A DNA stretch of 64,000 nucleotides. It comes from Bagarius yarrelli (taxonomy: Eukaryota; Chordata; Actinopteri; Siluriformes; Sisoridae). This document shows positions 51,549 through 56,208 of this stretch, piece by piece. Made by a program: the position numbers and the translations under genes. The notes under the pieces were generated by a model. That model was given only the letters and a program-made list of their open reading frames with translations. It ran no database searches and was not told the DNA's origin. Every line of letters begins with the position of its first letter. Position 1 is the first letter of the stretch. The stretch lies in NCBI GenBank assembly GCA_005784505.1, contig VCAZ01000236.1, positions 208,501-272,500 on the forward strand. Direction: 5' to 3'.

Positions 51549-51621
51549 AAAGTTGTTCCACTCTTTGTGTGCATCAGGTGGTTACCCAGCGCCGTGCTAC
51601 ACACCTGATGGCCGCTTATGA
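4209..51621 (+). CDS. pbx4: pbx4: PBC-class TALE homeodomain transcription factor (spliced, 7 coding exons)
   Basis: Nuclear Hox/Meis cofactor. Joining 4209-4378, 20169-20242, 43220-43461, 44518-44708, 45965-46100, 47059-47215 and 51578-51621 gives 1014 nt, 337 codons plus stop, with GT-AG ends and consistent phases throughout. The protein shows the PBC-A region (DIGDILQQIMAITDESLDEA, KHALNCHRMKPALF), a nine-Ala linker in exon 3, PBC-B (CSEFTNHVMNLLREQSRTRP) and a TALE homeodomain near residues 225-288 with the [10 protein letters not shown] loop and recognition helix [15 protein letters not shown]. It ends GGYPAPCYTPDGRL, the short type of C-terminus seen in PBX1b. The N-terminus (MLSGLTGLAGLGQGD), QQIMAITD and the lpar2 neighbour favour pbx4 over pbx1-3. 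In zebrafish, pbx4 is lazarus, needed for hindbrain patterning. The first two codons are both ATG; that at 4212 has the better context (A at -3, G at +4), giving 336 residues. Confidence 0.93.
7048..7126. repeat. (TG)n microsatellite, ~79 bp
   Basis: Nearly perfect TG dinucleotide run with a GCGC interruption near the 3' end, in pbx4 intron 1. Confidence 0.95.
7927..7956. repeat. Near-perfect 13-bp-stem palindrome
   Basis: CACGCCATGTGAT at 7927-7939 and its exact reverse complement at 7944-7956 are separated by four bases (CTAC). It can form a hairpin or cruciform. It lies just upstream of a three-copy tandem repeat. Confidence 0.85.
7969..8075. repeat. Three-copy ~29-bp tandem repeat
   Basis: Copies at 7969-7997 and 8000-8028 are essentially identical (TAGCGTATGAAGTAGCCCCC followed by GCTAGCTTA). 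A third, diverged copy lies at 8046-8075. GCTAGC is itself palindromic. Confidence 0.85.
10205..10340 (-). mobile_element. tRNA-derived SINE, degenerate
   Basis: Read on the minus strand it has the remains of the tRNA-like head (ending AACCACTGAGCTGCC on +) and the body phrase GTAAGGGCCCCGCGG on +, a diverged form of CTCAGGGGCCC. It is heavily mutated. Confidence 0.5.
12640..12828 (-). mobile_element. tRNA-derived SINE, near full length
   Basis: On + it begins with the tail complement (TTTGGTAGACGCCCTTATGC, AGAGCGACTTACAT) and runs through AAAGGGCCTTGCTCA to the head complement, with B-box complement GGGAATCAAACCC and A-box complement near AACCACTTAACCATTG. This order defines a tRNA-related head, a ~70-bp body and a LINE-like tail. 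Confidence 0.8.
15355..15490 (+). mobile_element. tRNA-derived SINE, 3' truncated
   Basis: The head (CATGGTTGAGGTGTTTGACTG, B box TTTGATTCCCAG) is followed by AACCACCAAGTTGCCACTGC and CCTTGAGCAAGGCC, then breaks into a T run. The tail is missing. Confidence 0.75.
15925..16170. repeat. Homopolymer cluster with A16/T28 inverted tracts
   Basis: T runs near 15930-15963, then an A run at 16113-16129 and a T run of about 28 at 16140-16167, separated by only GCAACACC. The A and T runs could pair as a hairpin. They may be opposed poly(A) tails of inserted retroelements. Confidence 0.75.
16558..16692 (-). mobile_element. tRNA-derived SINE, partial
   Basis: On + it shows TTTACATTTATCTCATTT, GGGTTAAGGGCCTCACTCAG, GGGCCCAGCAGTAG and the head complement ATCAGCAGTCCAATATTTAA, so the element is inverted. 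The far tail is missing. Confidence 0.75.
17751..17818. repeat. (TA)n microsatellite, ~68 bp
   Basis: TA dinucleotide run interrupted once by AATATAGA, in pbx4 intron 1. Confidence 0.95.
18428..18545 (-). mobile_element. tRNA-derived SINE, partial
   Basis: On + it reads CAGTTGAGGGTTAAGGGCC, TTAGTCAGGGGCCCCAGCAG and then the head complement ending ACCACTAACCACTAAGCAC. It abuts the array of SINE heads that follows. Confidence 0.7.
18540..19150. repeat. Array of alternating-orientation SINE tRNA heads
   Basis: Several 80-150-bp units carry only the tRNA-like head. Plus-oriented heads (GTTAATTTGTTGGACTATTA near 18562, AGTGTTGGACTACTGACC near 18711, TTTGTTGGACTCCTGATTG near 18849, TTTTGGACTACTGATTAGC near 18932) alternate with inverted heads (TTCTGATCAGTAGTCTAAC near 18657, TTCTGATCAGAATCTCC near 19015, CATCTGATCTGCAGTACAAC near 19118). 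Bodies and tails are mostly absent, and units are joined by GAGCACAGTT-like spacers. Confidence 0.7.
19150..19342 (+). mobile_element. tRNA-derived SINE, near full length
   Basis: Head GGGTAATTTGTTAGGCTGCT, B-box region GTTCAGTTCCCAGC, ACCACCAGTCTGCCACTCC, CCTTGAGCAAAGCCCTTAAC, then tail CACTCTGGATAAAGGTGTCC and GCGAATGTAAG. It closes the array of head fragments on its right side. Confidence 0.75.
20169..20242 (+). CDS. pbx4: pbx4 coding exon 2 (PBC-A)
   Basis: A 74-nt exon between acceptor TTGCAG and donor GTAAGT. It completes Arg57, encodes KHALNCHRMKPALFSVLCEI then KEKT, and ends with the first base of Val82. This motif is nearly invariant in PBX proteins. Confidence 0.95.
20893..21015 (-). 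mobile_element. tRNA-derived SINE, partial
   Basis: On + it reads GGGGCCTTGCTCAGGGGCCC, GGCAGCTTGGTGGTACTGGG and the inverted head TTAGCAGTCCAACACCCTG...GAGCCACTACTT. It is embedded in a purine-rich repeat tract. Confidence 0.75.
21680..21905. repeat. GAGACGGGAC decamer array with TCTCGCGAGA palindrome
   Basis: Four near-perfect copies of CGAGACGGGA (21721-21762) follow ACAAGACGGGACGAGAC. After an A-rich spacer the DNA continues with CGGATCTCGCGAGATCTC and ACGAAATCTCGTC, the opposite-strand form of the same GAGA/TCTC words. The arrangement resembles a short inverted-repeat element, but its family is not known to me. Confidence 0.6.
21936..22130 (-). mobile_element. tRNA-derived SINE, near full length
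   Basis: Tail complement TTTACAGCATTTGGTAGACG and TATCCAGAGCGACTTACATT, body GGGGGTTAAGGGCC and GCTCAGGGGCCCAACAGTGG, then inverted head GGTGGGAATCAAATC and TTAGCAGTCGAACTGCACTA. A (CA)n run (21908-21931) lies at its tail end. Confidence 0.85.
22946..22959. promoter_or_regulatory. RFX-type X-box (GTCGCCATGGCAAC)
   Basis: The 14-mer matches the RFX X-box consensus, two inverted half-sites GTNRCC and RGYAAC with a short spacer. It sits in an otherwise CT-rich part of pbx4 intron 2. A single motif match carries limited weight. Confidence 0.4.
28124..28190. repeat. (AC)n microsatellite, ~67 bp
   Basis: Uninterrupted CA/AC run in pbx4 intron 2. Confidence 0.95.
29078..29205 (+). mobile_element. 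tRNA-derived SINE, 5' truncated
   Basis: Body CTGCTGGGCCCCTGAGCAGG, CCCTTAACCCCCAATTGCTC and AGTTGTATAATAGAGATAAA, then tail GTCGCTCTGGATGAGAACAT and AACGCTGTAAATGTAAATG. The tRNA head is missing. Confidence 0.8.
29262..29470 (-). mobile_element. tRNA-derived SINE, second family (alternative tail)
   Basis: On + it opens with CTTTGGCATATCCCATCTTA, GTAAGTTGGGGGTCAGAGCG and GATACAGCGCCCCTGGAGC, then AGGGTCTCGCTCAAAGACCC and the inverted head GGGGCTTGAACCCAGGTG, TTCTGGTCTTCAGATCAACA. The same tail in + orientation occurs at 44060-44285, so this is a separate family from the GTCGCTCTGGATAAGG-tailed SINE. Confidence 0.75.
29515..29632 (-). mobile_element. tRNA-derived SINE, partial
   Basis: On + it reads CCAACTAAGCAGTTAAGGG, AAGGGCCATGCTCAGGGGCC, GGGAATTGAACCCATGATC and AATCAGCAGAGCTGCC. 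It lies 40 bp from the previous SINE in the same orientation. Confidence 0.75.
31150..31212 (-). mobile_element. tRNA-derived SINE fragment
   Basis: Only the body complement is recognisable: GGGATAGGGGCCTTGATCAG, GGGCCCACAATGG. Head and tail are lost. Confidence 0.5.
32249..32437 (-). mobile_element. Third SINE family, poly(A)-tailed, with target-site duplication
   Basis: On the minus strand the element begins GGTGCCGTGGTGTAGCGGG, an A-box-like tRNA start, and ends CCCAACAATAAAGGTAAAA followed by a long A run (the T run at 32249-32264 on +). GTGGCACTTATAT at 32236-32248 and GTGGCACTAATAT at 32438-32450 flank it as a 13-bp target-site duplication with one mismatch. A G run of ~18 occupies its middle. 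Confidence 0.7.
34121..34170. repeat. (TG)n microsatellite, ~50 bp
   Basis: Uninterrupted TG run in intron 2, adjoining a unique stretch at 33880-34100. Confidence 0.95.
35015..35185 (+). mobile_element. tRNA-derived SINE, degenerate
   Basis: Head GGCAAGTGGTAGCTCAGGG, B-box region GGGTTTAATTCCTAGTACC, ACCAATCTGCCACTTCTGGG and CCCTGAGTAAGACCCAGAAC, then ACAAATGAGATAAAATGCTT. The tail is degenerate. Confidence 0.7.
35205..35285 (-). mobile_element. tRNA-derived SINE fragment, inverted to its neighbour
   Basis: On + it reads GGGGGCCATGCTCCAGGGCC and GCTGGAACTTGAACCCACAA then TCTTCTGATCC. It is separated from the preceding + copy by ~20 bp, making an inverted SINE pair. Confidence 0.65.
36870..37005 (-). 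mobile_element. tRNA-derived SINE, tail missing
   Basis: On + it reads TTTAAGGGCCTTGTTCAGGG, GCCCAGAAGTGGTAACTTGC, GAAATTGAACCCTGATC and AATTAGCAGTCCAACACT, ending ACTGTTCTACCACTTCC. The body and head are clear and the tail is absent. Confidence 0.8.
38625..38685 (+). mobile_element. tRNA-derived SINE fragment
   Basis: Body only: GATGCCACTGTTGGGCCCTT and AAGCAAGGCCCTTAGCCCAG. The upstream sequence TGGTGGTACAAGTGTTCAAG may be the remains of the head. Confidence 0.6.
40147..40184. repeat. (GA)n microsatellite, ~38 bp
   Basis: Uninterrupted GA run. It is followed by a unique TAAT-rich stretch at 40190-40325. Confidence 0.95.
40640..41400. repeat. Polypyrimidine (CT-rich) tract, ~750 bp
   Basis: The + strand is almost entirely pyrimidine, built of TCTCTC and CTTTTT blocks with the recurring phrase CAATTGCT (near 40896, 41036 and 41108). 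Open frames of up to 261 codons across it are Ser/Leu/Phe low-complexity translations and are not genes. Confidence 0.9.
41770..42390. repeat. Polypurine (GA-rich) tract, ~600 bp
   Basis: The + strand is dominated by GAGAGA, GGAAAG and AGGGAG words with only a short mixed patch at 42155-42200. It lies 370 bp downstream of the polypyrimidine tract and is complementary to it in composition. Confidence 0.9.
43220..43461 (+). CDS. pbx4: pbx4 coding exon 3 (end of PBC-A, Ala linker, start of PBC-B)
   Basis: A 242-nt exon after acceptor TCCTGCAG. Encodes LSIRGVQEEDPPDPQIMRLD, then NMLLAEGVSGPEKGGGS, a run of nine Ala (GCT/GCG/GCA/GCC mixture), GGSPNDGSVEHSDYRAK and LAQIRQIYHSELEKYEQ. PNDGSVEHSDYR is close to the PBX4 type. 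The donor CAG|gtttct is weak, with no purine at +3 and no G at +5. Confidence 0.95.
43500..43610 (+). mobile_element. tRNA-derived SINE with internal deletion
   Basis: Head GGTGGCTCATGGTTACGGTG, TTGGACTACCAACCTGAAG and B box GGGTTTCGATTCCC, then ACCAAGCCACCACTGTTGG joined directly to the tail GACGTCTGCCAAATGCAACG. The body and most of the tail are deleted. It starts only ~40 bp after the exon 3 donor. Confidence 0.8.
43850..44040 (+). mobile_element. tRNA-derived SINE with inserted segment in head
   Basis: Head GAGCTCAGCGTTTAAGGCG, TTGGATGA, then a ~34-nt foreign segment (43885-43918), then AAGGTTGTGGGTTTAATTCC, CTGCCAGGCCCCTAAACAAG and GCCCCTAACTTCTTAGTTGG. It is followed by a second B-box-like phrase, GGGGTTCGATTCCCAG (44023-44038). 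The inserted segment also occurs at 39945-39978. Confidence 0.7.
44060..44285 (+). mobile_element. tRNA-derived SINE, second family
   Basis: Head GTGGTGGCTCAGGTAGTTAA and GAAGATCTGGGTTCAAGCCC, body GTTGGGTCCCTGAGCAAGAC, tail TTCCTGCTCCAGGGGGCGCT, GTATCATAACTGATCCTGTG and AACTTACTAAGATGGAATAT. The tail matches the inverted copy at 29262-29470. Confidence 0.8.
44518..44708 (+). CDS. pbx4: pbx4 coding exon 4 (PBC-B)
   Basis: A 191-nt exon encoding ACSEFTNHVMNLLREQSRTR, PISPKEIERMVAIIHRKF and [20 protein letters not shown] then RFLDA plus two bases of Arg226. This is the PBC-B region, which in PBX proteins contributes to Meis/Prep contact and nuclear localisation control. The acceptor and donor both touch (GT)n tracts; the donor is the first GT of a ~66-bp (GT)n run. 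Confidence 0.96.
44709..44774. repeat. (GT)n microsatellite at the exon 4 donor
   Basis: Uninterrupted GT run of ~66 bp whose first dinucleotide is the splice donor of exon 4. Every unit is a potential GT donor. Confidence 0.95.
45323..45511 (+). repeat. Left arm of inverted repeat around pbx4 exon 5
   Basis: A 189-nt segment whose reverse complement occurs at 46215-46400. By eye the arms differ at about six substitutions and three single-base gaps, roughly 95% identity. Shared landmarks are AGTTGATTTATTAGAGACTT, AGTCTTTAGCTCCGCCCCCT and AATCAGCCGGTCTGTAC. No tRNA-like head or coding frame is seen in the arm. Confidence 0.92.
45965..46100 (+). CDS. pbx4: pbx4 coding exon 5 (homeodomain helices 1-2)
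   Basis: A 136-nt exon encoding RKRRNFNKQATEVLNEYFYS and [20 protein letters not shown] then ITVSQ. It carries the N-terminal arm, helix 1, the TALE three-residue loop (PYP) and helix 2. The length is not a multiple of three, so skipping would shift the frame and destroy the homeodomain. It lies inside the loop of the inverted repeat formed by 45323-45511 and 46215-46400. Confidence 0.96.
46215..46400 (-). repeat. Right arm of inverted repeat around pbx4 exon 5
   Basis: Reverse complement of 45323-45511, beginning GTACAGACCGGCTGATTC and ending CTCTAATAAATCAACT. It starts 114 nt downstream of exon 5. Confidence 0.92.
46989..47048. repeat. (GT)n microsatellite at the exon 6 acceptor
   Basis: GT run of ~55-60 bp occupying the place where a polypyrimidine tract would normally be, followed by TTGTGTTTCAG and exon 6. 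Confidence 0.95.
47059..47215 (+). CDS. pbx4: pbx4 coding exon 6 (homeodomain recognition helix and C-terminal region)
   Basis: A 157-nt exon encoding [20 protein letters not shown], the DNA-recognition helix and the helix after the homeodomain, then EEANLYAVKTAVDAANVSAQ and ASQANSPATPNS plus one base of Gly. The donor TCAG|gtgggc is followed within 10 bases by a (CA)n run (47223-47256). Confidence 0.96.
47433..47478. repeat. (CA)n microsatellite, ~46 bp
   Basis: Uninterrupted CA run in intron 6. Confidence 0.95.
47530..48120. repeat. Minisatellite of CTTAATAACTTACCCTACCC units
   Basis: About 25 head-to-tail units of 20-26 bp alternate CTTACCCTACCCCCC with CTTACAGTAACCCCC forms, joined by TTAATAA or TTATTAA. 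Variation is mainly in the C-run length. Confidence 0.95.
48783..48860. repeat. (GT)n microsatellite, ~78 bp
   Basis: GT run with one GG interruption near 48815. Confidence 0.95.
49440..50690. repeat. Minisatellite of ATAAACACCACCCTACCAA units, ~1.25 kb
   Basis: Some 60-70 degenerate units of ~15-20 bp based on ATAAACACCACC, CTACCAAATACACCACC and CTTACCAT. The + strand has almost no G until the last ~70 bases. No coding frame. Confidence 0.95.
50885..51350. repeat. GACAGAGAGACCGAGAC minisatellite
   Basis: Seven or so units of ~38-50 bp read GACAGAGAGACCGAGA, (CAGGGAGAG), GGACACGCGCACACT. A degenerate extension with 17-30-bp AGACAGAGAG/ACACGCGCACACGG units follows. The minus strand has open frames of over 200 codons in all three phases (Ser/Leu/Cys/Val periodicity), as expected of a repeat without stops. 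Confidence 0.95.
51360..51402 (+). repeat. Copy of a 43-nt segment of the pbx4 3' exon
   Basis: It matches 51778-51820 at 42 of 43 positions (T/A difference at the middle GCAG site). It lies upstream of exon 7, at the end of the GACAGAGAG minisatellite, while its partner is inside the 3' UTR exon downstream. Confidence 0.9.
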
Positions 51622-51650
51622 GGGAATTTTACACCCCACACTGTCCAGAT
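51578..51650 (+). CDS. pbx4: pbx4 coding exon 7 with short-isoform stop
   Basis: After acceptor GTGCATCAG it completes Gly and encodes GYPAPCYTPDGRL, with stop TGA at 51619-51621. This resembles the GGYPSPCYQPDRR ending of the PBX1b short isoform, produced in PBX1 when the 113-nt exon is skipped. A donor-like GAT|gtgagt at 51651 matches the position where the PBX1 exon is spliced to the final exon, so 51622-51650 is 3' UTR. Read in the long-isoform frame the exon is open but meets TAA two codons past the junction with 51752. Confidence 0.9.
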
Positions 51651-52179
51651 GTGAGTCTCTTACACACACACACACACTTTTTAATACTTTTTGATCAAAG
51701 TATTGGCACCCTGTGAGTCTGTGTTTTAGTGTGTGCTTTGTGTTTTTACAGGCTAATAGCAACTGGCAGGAAAACCCCATCACTCCTCCACCCCGGACAT
51801 CCCAGCAGCGTCCAATCACAACCCTCCAACACAGAGATGCAGTAACAGGCACACACAAACACACTAACACACACTAACACACACAAGGACCTCAGCGCTT
51901 CCACCAGTGCAACTCGGCTTCCCCCTCAGACTCGTCCTTTGTCTTTCAAGTTTTCGGCTACAACATCAGTATTGTGCCACACACACTAATGCAGACTTAC
52001 ACACTCCTTCACACACACTTACACACTCAACCACACACACTTGCACACTCCCTCACACACCCTTACACACGGCTAAGTTTGGATTTTATCGGACTGTCAT
52101 TCAGGAGCCTTCGCTCAGGAAGGAAACGCAGGAAAAGAGAAAAGAAAGGTCACACGGCAGAGTATTGTGCCCTGGAGAG

Positions 52180-52181
<2 letters not shown>

Positions 52182-52240
<59 letters not shown>
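52182..52240. repeat. (TG)n microsatellite, ~59 bp
   Basis: Uninterrupted TG run in the predicted pbx4 3' UTR. Confidence 0.95.
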
Positions 52241-52243
<3 letters not shown>

Positions 52244-53986
52244 AAGCCAGCTAGCCTAAATAAACTCCACACCGGAACTCCGTCCTGTCTGCTCTGAACC
52301 AAAGTGCTGTCGTGCGTTCCTCCGTTACAGAACCTTCGCGCACTGATGCAGCTACTGGACGCCGTGCGGGTTCTCCTCCGTCCCGCTGCCACTCGCTTTC
52401 TGGCGCTGCAAACTTCACAGCTCCATCATGGAGGTCTTCACTCACACTCTTCACATGCTTCTACTCGTCTTTCTGCGTTACCAAACTTACTCACTCTCTC
52501 TAACGCAGCCAAACACATCGCTTCAGTGGGGTGGGTGGGGGTCAGGGGGTTGGGAAGGGTTCTAATCCCACAGGAACGGTGGAAAGGTGGAGCGGCGAAC
52601 AGGACACACGTTTTTTTCACAGAAACAGGGTCGAGAAGTCTTCCATCCTCATGATGATGATGTTTTTATCCTCCAAGTGAAAATGGCAGAATGGAGAGAA
52701 AAATAGTTCTACGTCACGTACCGGGCGGAGCAGACGGCGCTCCAGGACTTGAGAGTTTCAGAGACTCGCCAACCGGCCGCAATTCCTCCAAACCAAAAAA
52801 AAAAAAAGATAAATAAGGGAAAAAAAACGGAATCTCGAATTGTTTGTGGTTTAAAAAAACGGAAGTGGCTTCAGATTTCCCGCCTTTTTGTTTTTAATCG
52901 CATTATATTTTTCTCTGTTTGTGATCAAAAAGCATCCATACTGTGATACTCGCATGTCACATCCACCCATTTAAACACACACACACACACACCCTTTAAG
53001 CTGGCCGAGGACAAGAACAAGGGCTCTTCTCCTTTTTTGAAGTCGAACCAAAAATGTGTGTTGCGGTTGTAAAGTCGGTGGACTGTTGGCCCGTGCTGAG
53101 AGACCGTCACGTTACACTCCCGTTTCCCGCCGCAGGAAATGCGCAAAAAAAGCGCAGTCGTGTTCAAGATGTTTTTTTTTTTTTCTTTCTTTCTCATTTT
53201 TTTCAACTCTCCTTTTGTTACACAATGAACCCGAACACCTGCTACGTAAGACGATATGTATTTTGTTTATGTACACACTACACACGCGCGCGCGCACACA
53301 CACACACACACACACATACTCGAGGTTTTTACCCACATCTGTATAGATTAACGCTGAAGTTACTCCACCCGTATCATCTGACTGGTTTTTCTTGGAACTA
53401 ATGCTATAACTACACCAAAATCTTTTTTTTTTCTATTATTATTATAATTAATAACTTTTTTCCTTCCTCATTTTTGTACTCGTCATCAGCGGATGTCATT
53501 GTACAGATTGTGGAATGTTTAAGTGTATTTCGCTTTTTATAAAATCCTACACCTTCCAGTTTAGTTACTCTTCCTCATCCTCCTCCTCCTCCTCCTCCTT
53601 CTTCTGTTTTTTTTTCCTGAAGTTTCCCCATTAATGATTCCGCGCGCTCTTTTTTTTTCGGATTTCAGTGCAGTGAAACCTTTTTAAAGCGTTTTTTTGT
53701 TTTGTTTGGGTTTTTTTTCTTCTGAAATCTCGACAAATGGAGAAAAAGTTACAGCTTCATGTTCCAGTCACTGGTTTACGAGTGTTTTCTCGCTCGACAG
53801 GAGATCAGGACTCCCAGCAACTCGACCTGCTTTTCTCTGCTTAAAGAAAAAAAAACACAACACACACACACTGTTGTGCAGTTGCCAAGCGTGAGACGGT
53901 TCCATTCCCGAAAGTTACTTGTCTTTTACGACGTCTTAAAAGCTTCACTGCAGCTGCTGCATGAACAGACACGTTTGGATCACCGT

Positions 53987-54028
<42 letters not shown>

Positions 54029-54687
54029 CGCCGATATTGTGGAATGATGGCACATTGCTGGAATTACTCAGTCTTCTATGTAAGACACAAACCTGTCTCA
54101 CATCCTGTTTACAACTGAACATGTCGTCCGGTTCGTGTGTCAGATTTTTATCCAGCGGCGGTTTACAGATCAAAACCAAACCAGGAAATAAAAAGGAAGC
54201 AGAATAAAACCGGACAATTTGCATGTGAATGTATGATCATTTAATCCACTAAACCAACCAATCAGAACACACACACACACACACACAGTGCTGGAGGGAA
54301 AACTCCCATCATGTCACACGGTTGGATTTCACTGCACTGAAAACAAACCAACGGATTTGTGGTTTTTGTTCCTTATTATTTTTCCCGCCGAATTGTAGTA
54401 AATCCCTCCTCCTTTTCCTTCTCCTCTTCCTCATCTCTCCTTTTTTCAGCTTCTGTATTCATGGCTCCTGCTTCTTCTTCTCTACCTCTTCCCTTCCTCT
54501 GTTCTCTCCATTTCTCTCGTGTGTATATATAAAACCCTGCCATTTTCAGACTTGTTAGTCTGCTATGAACTCCTTTTATACCTCAACTTTAGAACTGTTC
54601 TAGTAAGAGAGAAAAACAAAACAAACAAAAAAAAAAAACAAAGGAAATATGAGAATTGTAGTGTTCCTTATTAGAAAACTGAAAACT

Positions 54688-54693
54688 AATAAA
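54688..54693 (+). terminator. pbx4: Poly(A) signal AATAAA, likely pbx4 3' end
   Basis: AATAAA is followed ~25-35 nt later by a GT-rich element (CTGTGGTGTGATTGTGTGTTTT, 54717-54738), the usual vertebrate cleavage arrangement. Cleavage near 54710 would give a ~3-kb 3' UTR. Confidence 0.65.
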
Positions 54694-54779
54694 ATAATCT
54701 AGTGTGCTTTTGAGCTCTGTGGTGTGATTGTGTGTTTTAATAGAACCTGTGGGAAAGTTGGCGGTTTGTTTATAGATTT

Positions 54780-54890
54780 ACAGCATTTGGCGGACGTCTC
54801 CTTATCCGGAGTGACTTACAGTGAGTTAAGGGCCTCACGCAGGGGCCCGACGGTGGTAACTTAGTGCTGTAAACCGACCCTTTAATCATT
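54780..54890 (-). mobile_element. tRNA-derived SINE, head missing
   Basis: On + it reads TTTACAGCATTTGGCGGACG, TCCTTATCCGGAGTGACTTA, GAGTTAAGGGCCTCACGCAG and GGGCCCGACGGTGGTAAC. It marks the start of the pbx4-lpar2 intergenic DNA. Confidence 0.8.
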
Positions 54891-55169
54891 TTTTCTTATA
54901 TATATTTTAGTGATGTAATTTTAACGACTTGACAGTGATTACAACAACACACAAAAAGATTCATCAGTTTATTATAAAACATTTACATACACATCAGTGT
55001 GTAAATTACAGGAGATTCGTGTGTGAGTGTGTGTGTACACAGTAACCAGCATGTGCAACCAATAAAAGATAAGTTTAATCTGATTTCTATCCACTTTAAA
55101 AAAAATTATATTAAAATAAATCCAGTCAGCTATTTATCAACACAATCCAGTCCATACAATGAACGTTAG

Positions 55170-55270
55170 TGGTAGATCGGTGGTAAAGGGGTTGGACTGC
55201 AATTTCCAGCATTATGGCACTGCTGGGCCCCTGAGCAGGGCCCTTAACCCTAAACCAGTTAGTCGGTTAA
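55170..55270 (+). mobile_element. tRNA-derived SINE, degenerate
   Basis: GTTAGTGGTAGATCGGTGGT, AAAGGGGTTGGACTGCAATT, CACTGCTGGGCCCCTGAGCA and GGGCCCTTAACCCTAAACCA. The tail is absent and the element abuts the inverted-repeat transposon copy. Confidence 0.75.
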
Positions 55271-55284
55271 AATAAGTCGGTGTG

Positions 55285-55805
55285 AAAATTCGAGTTACTA
55301 GCCAGCTTCAGACCACCAACCGCTAGTTAGCGTAGCAAACGTCACAGTAAACGCCGTAACATCCGCCCAGCATCCCGTGTGTCACTCGATAGCTAGTCAG
55401 ACATGCACGTTAGCAAGTGGAGTCGTCTGATCTCCAAGGTAAACGCTGTACATTGTACTTAATAAAACCAGTTTATTTCCAGTACATCCTATTGTAGTGT
55501 TTTTATACAATATTCAGTAATTATTCGTTTATTTTTTTTATTTCATTTTTTGGAGACCCGGAACAAATTAATGGCATTTCAATTTATTTCCATGTAAAAA
55601 ATGATTTGACATACGAGTAATTTAAACTCAGTCACCGAACAAATTAAACTCGTAAGTTAAGGCACCCAGTGTAAATATTTATACACACAATGTGTTTAGG
55701 AGGGGCAGCATTTCCTTTATAACACACCTAATAAATTACACTTTAACCGCACAGCATTGTCTGTTTCTCTGATTGGTTAATTAATTTTCTTTAATATTAA
55801 CTGCT
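55285..55805 (-). mobile_element. Terminal-inverted-repeat element, copy A (non-autonomous)
   Basis: Inverted relative to the copies at 59790 and 63007. It shares with them CCGCTAGTTAGCGTAGC, ACGCCGTAACATCCGCCC, GATCTCCAAGGTAAACGCTG and CTCGTAAGTTAAGGCACCC. Beyond the inner terminal sequence (~55672) it continues for ~130 bp (AATGTGTTTAGGAGGGGCAG, CAATATTAA-type end) matching 63050-63172 of copy C, so the ancestral element extended beyond the inner unit. No transposase frame is present. Confidence 0.8.
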
Positions 55806-56208
55806 AATTTAGTTTTTTTTAAAGACGTTGCACAGAAACGGCGTTAGAACGGCGAAATGCAGTTAACGATGCACAGATTAAAAACCTACGTCGTGTCTAA
55901 TAAATTACAAATAATTTTAATAGGATGCGAATTCACTGTGGGGGAAGAATAAGAGAAATAAAACACTGTTGGTTGTTTATAAAAAAAATAATAATAAATT
56001 GGAAAGAGTCACGTTTTATTTCCAACTTAAAACGTTGATTAATTGATGTTTGATGCAGACAGACAGACAGACAGACAGATGTGATATGAGATAATGATGG
56101 ATAACGTATCACAAAATTAACCCATGGGCTTAATTTCTGAGCTCTGTGGTTTTATGGTCATACAGTGAAGGACGCGGTGAGTCGGACAGTTGTTTGACTA
56201 CCAGAATT

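Larger units (their letters stand above)
47216..51577 (+). other. pbx4: pbx4 intron 6, dominated by minisatellites
   Basis: About half of this 4362-nt intron is tandem repeat: 47530-48120, 49440-50690 and 50885-51350, plus (CA)n/(TG)n at 47433-47478, 48496-48526, 48783-48860 and 51506-51545. In PBX1-3 a 113-nt alternatively spliced exon lies between the equivalents of exons 6 and 7. No intact copy is seen here; 49358-49451 is a doubtful remnant. Confidence 0.75.
51752..54715 (+). other. pbx4: pbx4 3' UTR exon, with relic of long-isoform C-terminus
   Basis: After acceptor TTTTTACAG the sequence starts GCTAATAGCAACTGGCAGGA, matching the opening of the last PBX1/PBX3 exon (codons ANGGWQD). One frame later, 51775-51843 reads TPSLLHPGHPSSVQSQPSN then TEMQ and a stop, similar to the PBX TPSSV...GPGSVHSDTSN ending, so ancestral coding DNA is now untranslated. 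The rest is unique 3' UTR with (TG)n at 52182-52240 and (CA)n at 53290-53314, 53990-54024 and 54270-54287. The exon 3' end is placed by the poly(A) signal. Confidence 0.7.
54890..56208. other. pbx4-lpar2 intergenic region / lpar2 3' UTR
   Basis: Contains a SINE (55170-55270), an inverted-repeat element (55285-55805) and AT-rich DNA. On the minus strand possible lpar2 poly(A) signals (TTTATT on +) lie at 56015-56020, about 190 nt after the stop, and near 54968. Which is used cannot be decided from sequence. A (GACA)n run lies at 56061-56078. Confidence 0.55.
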
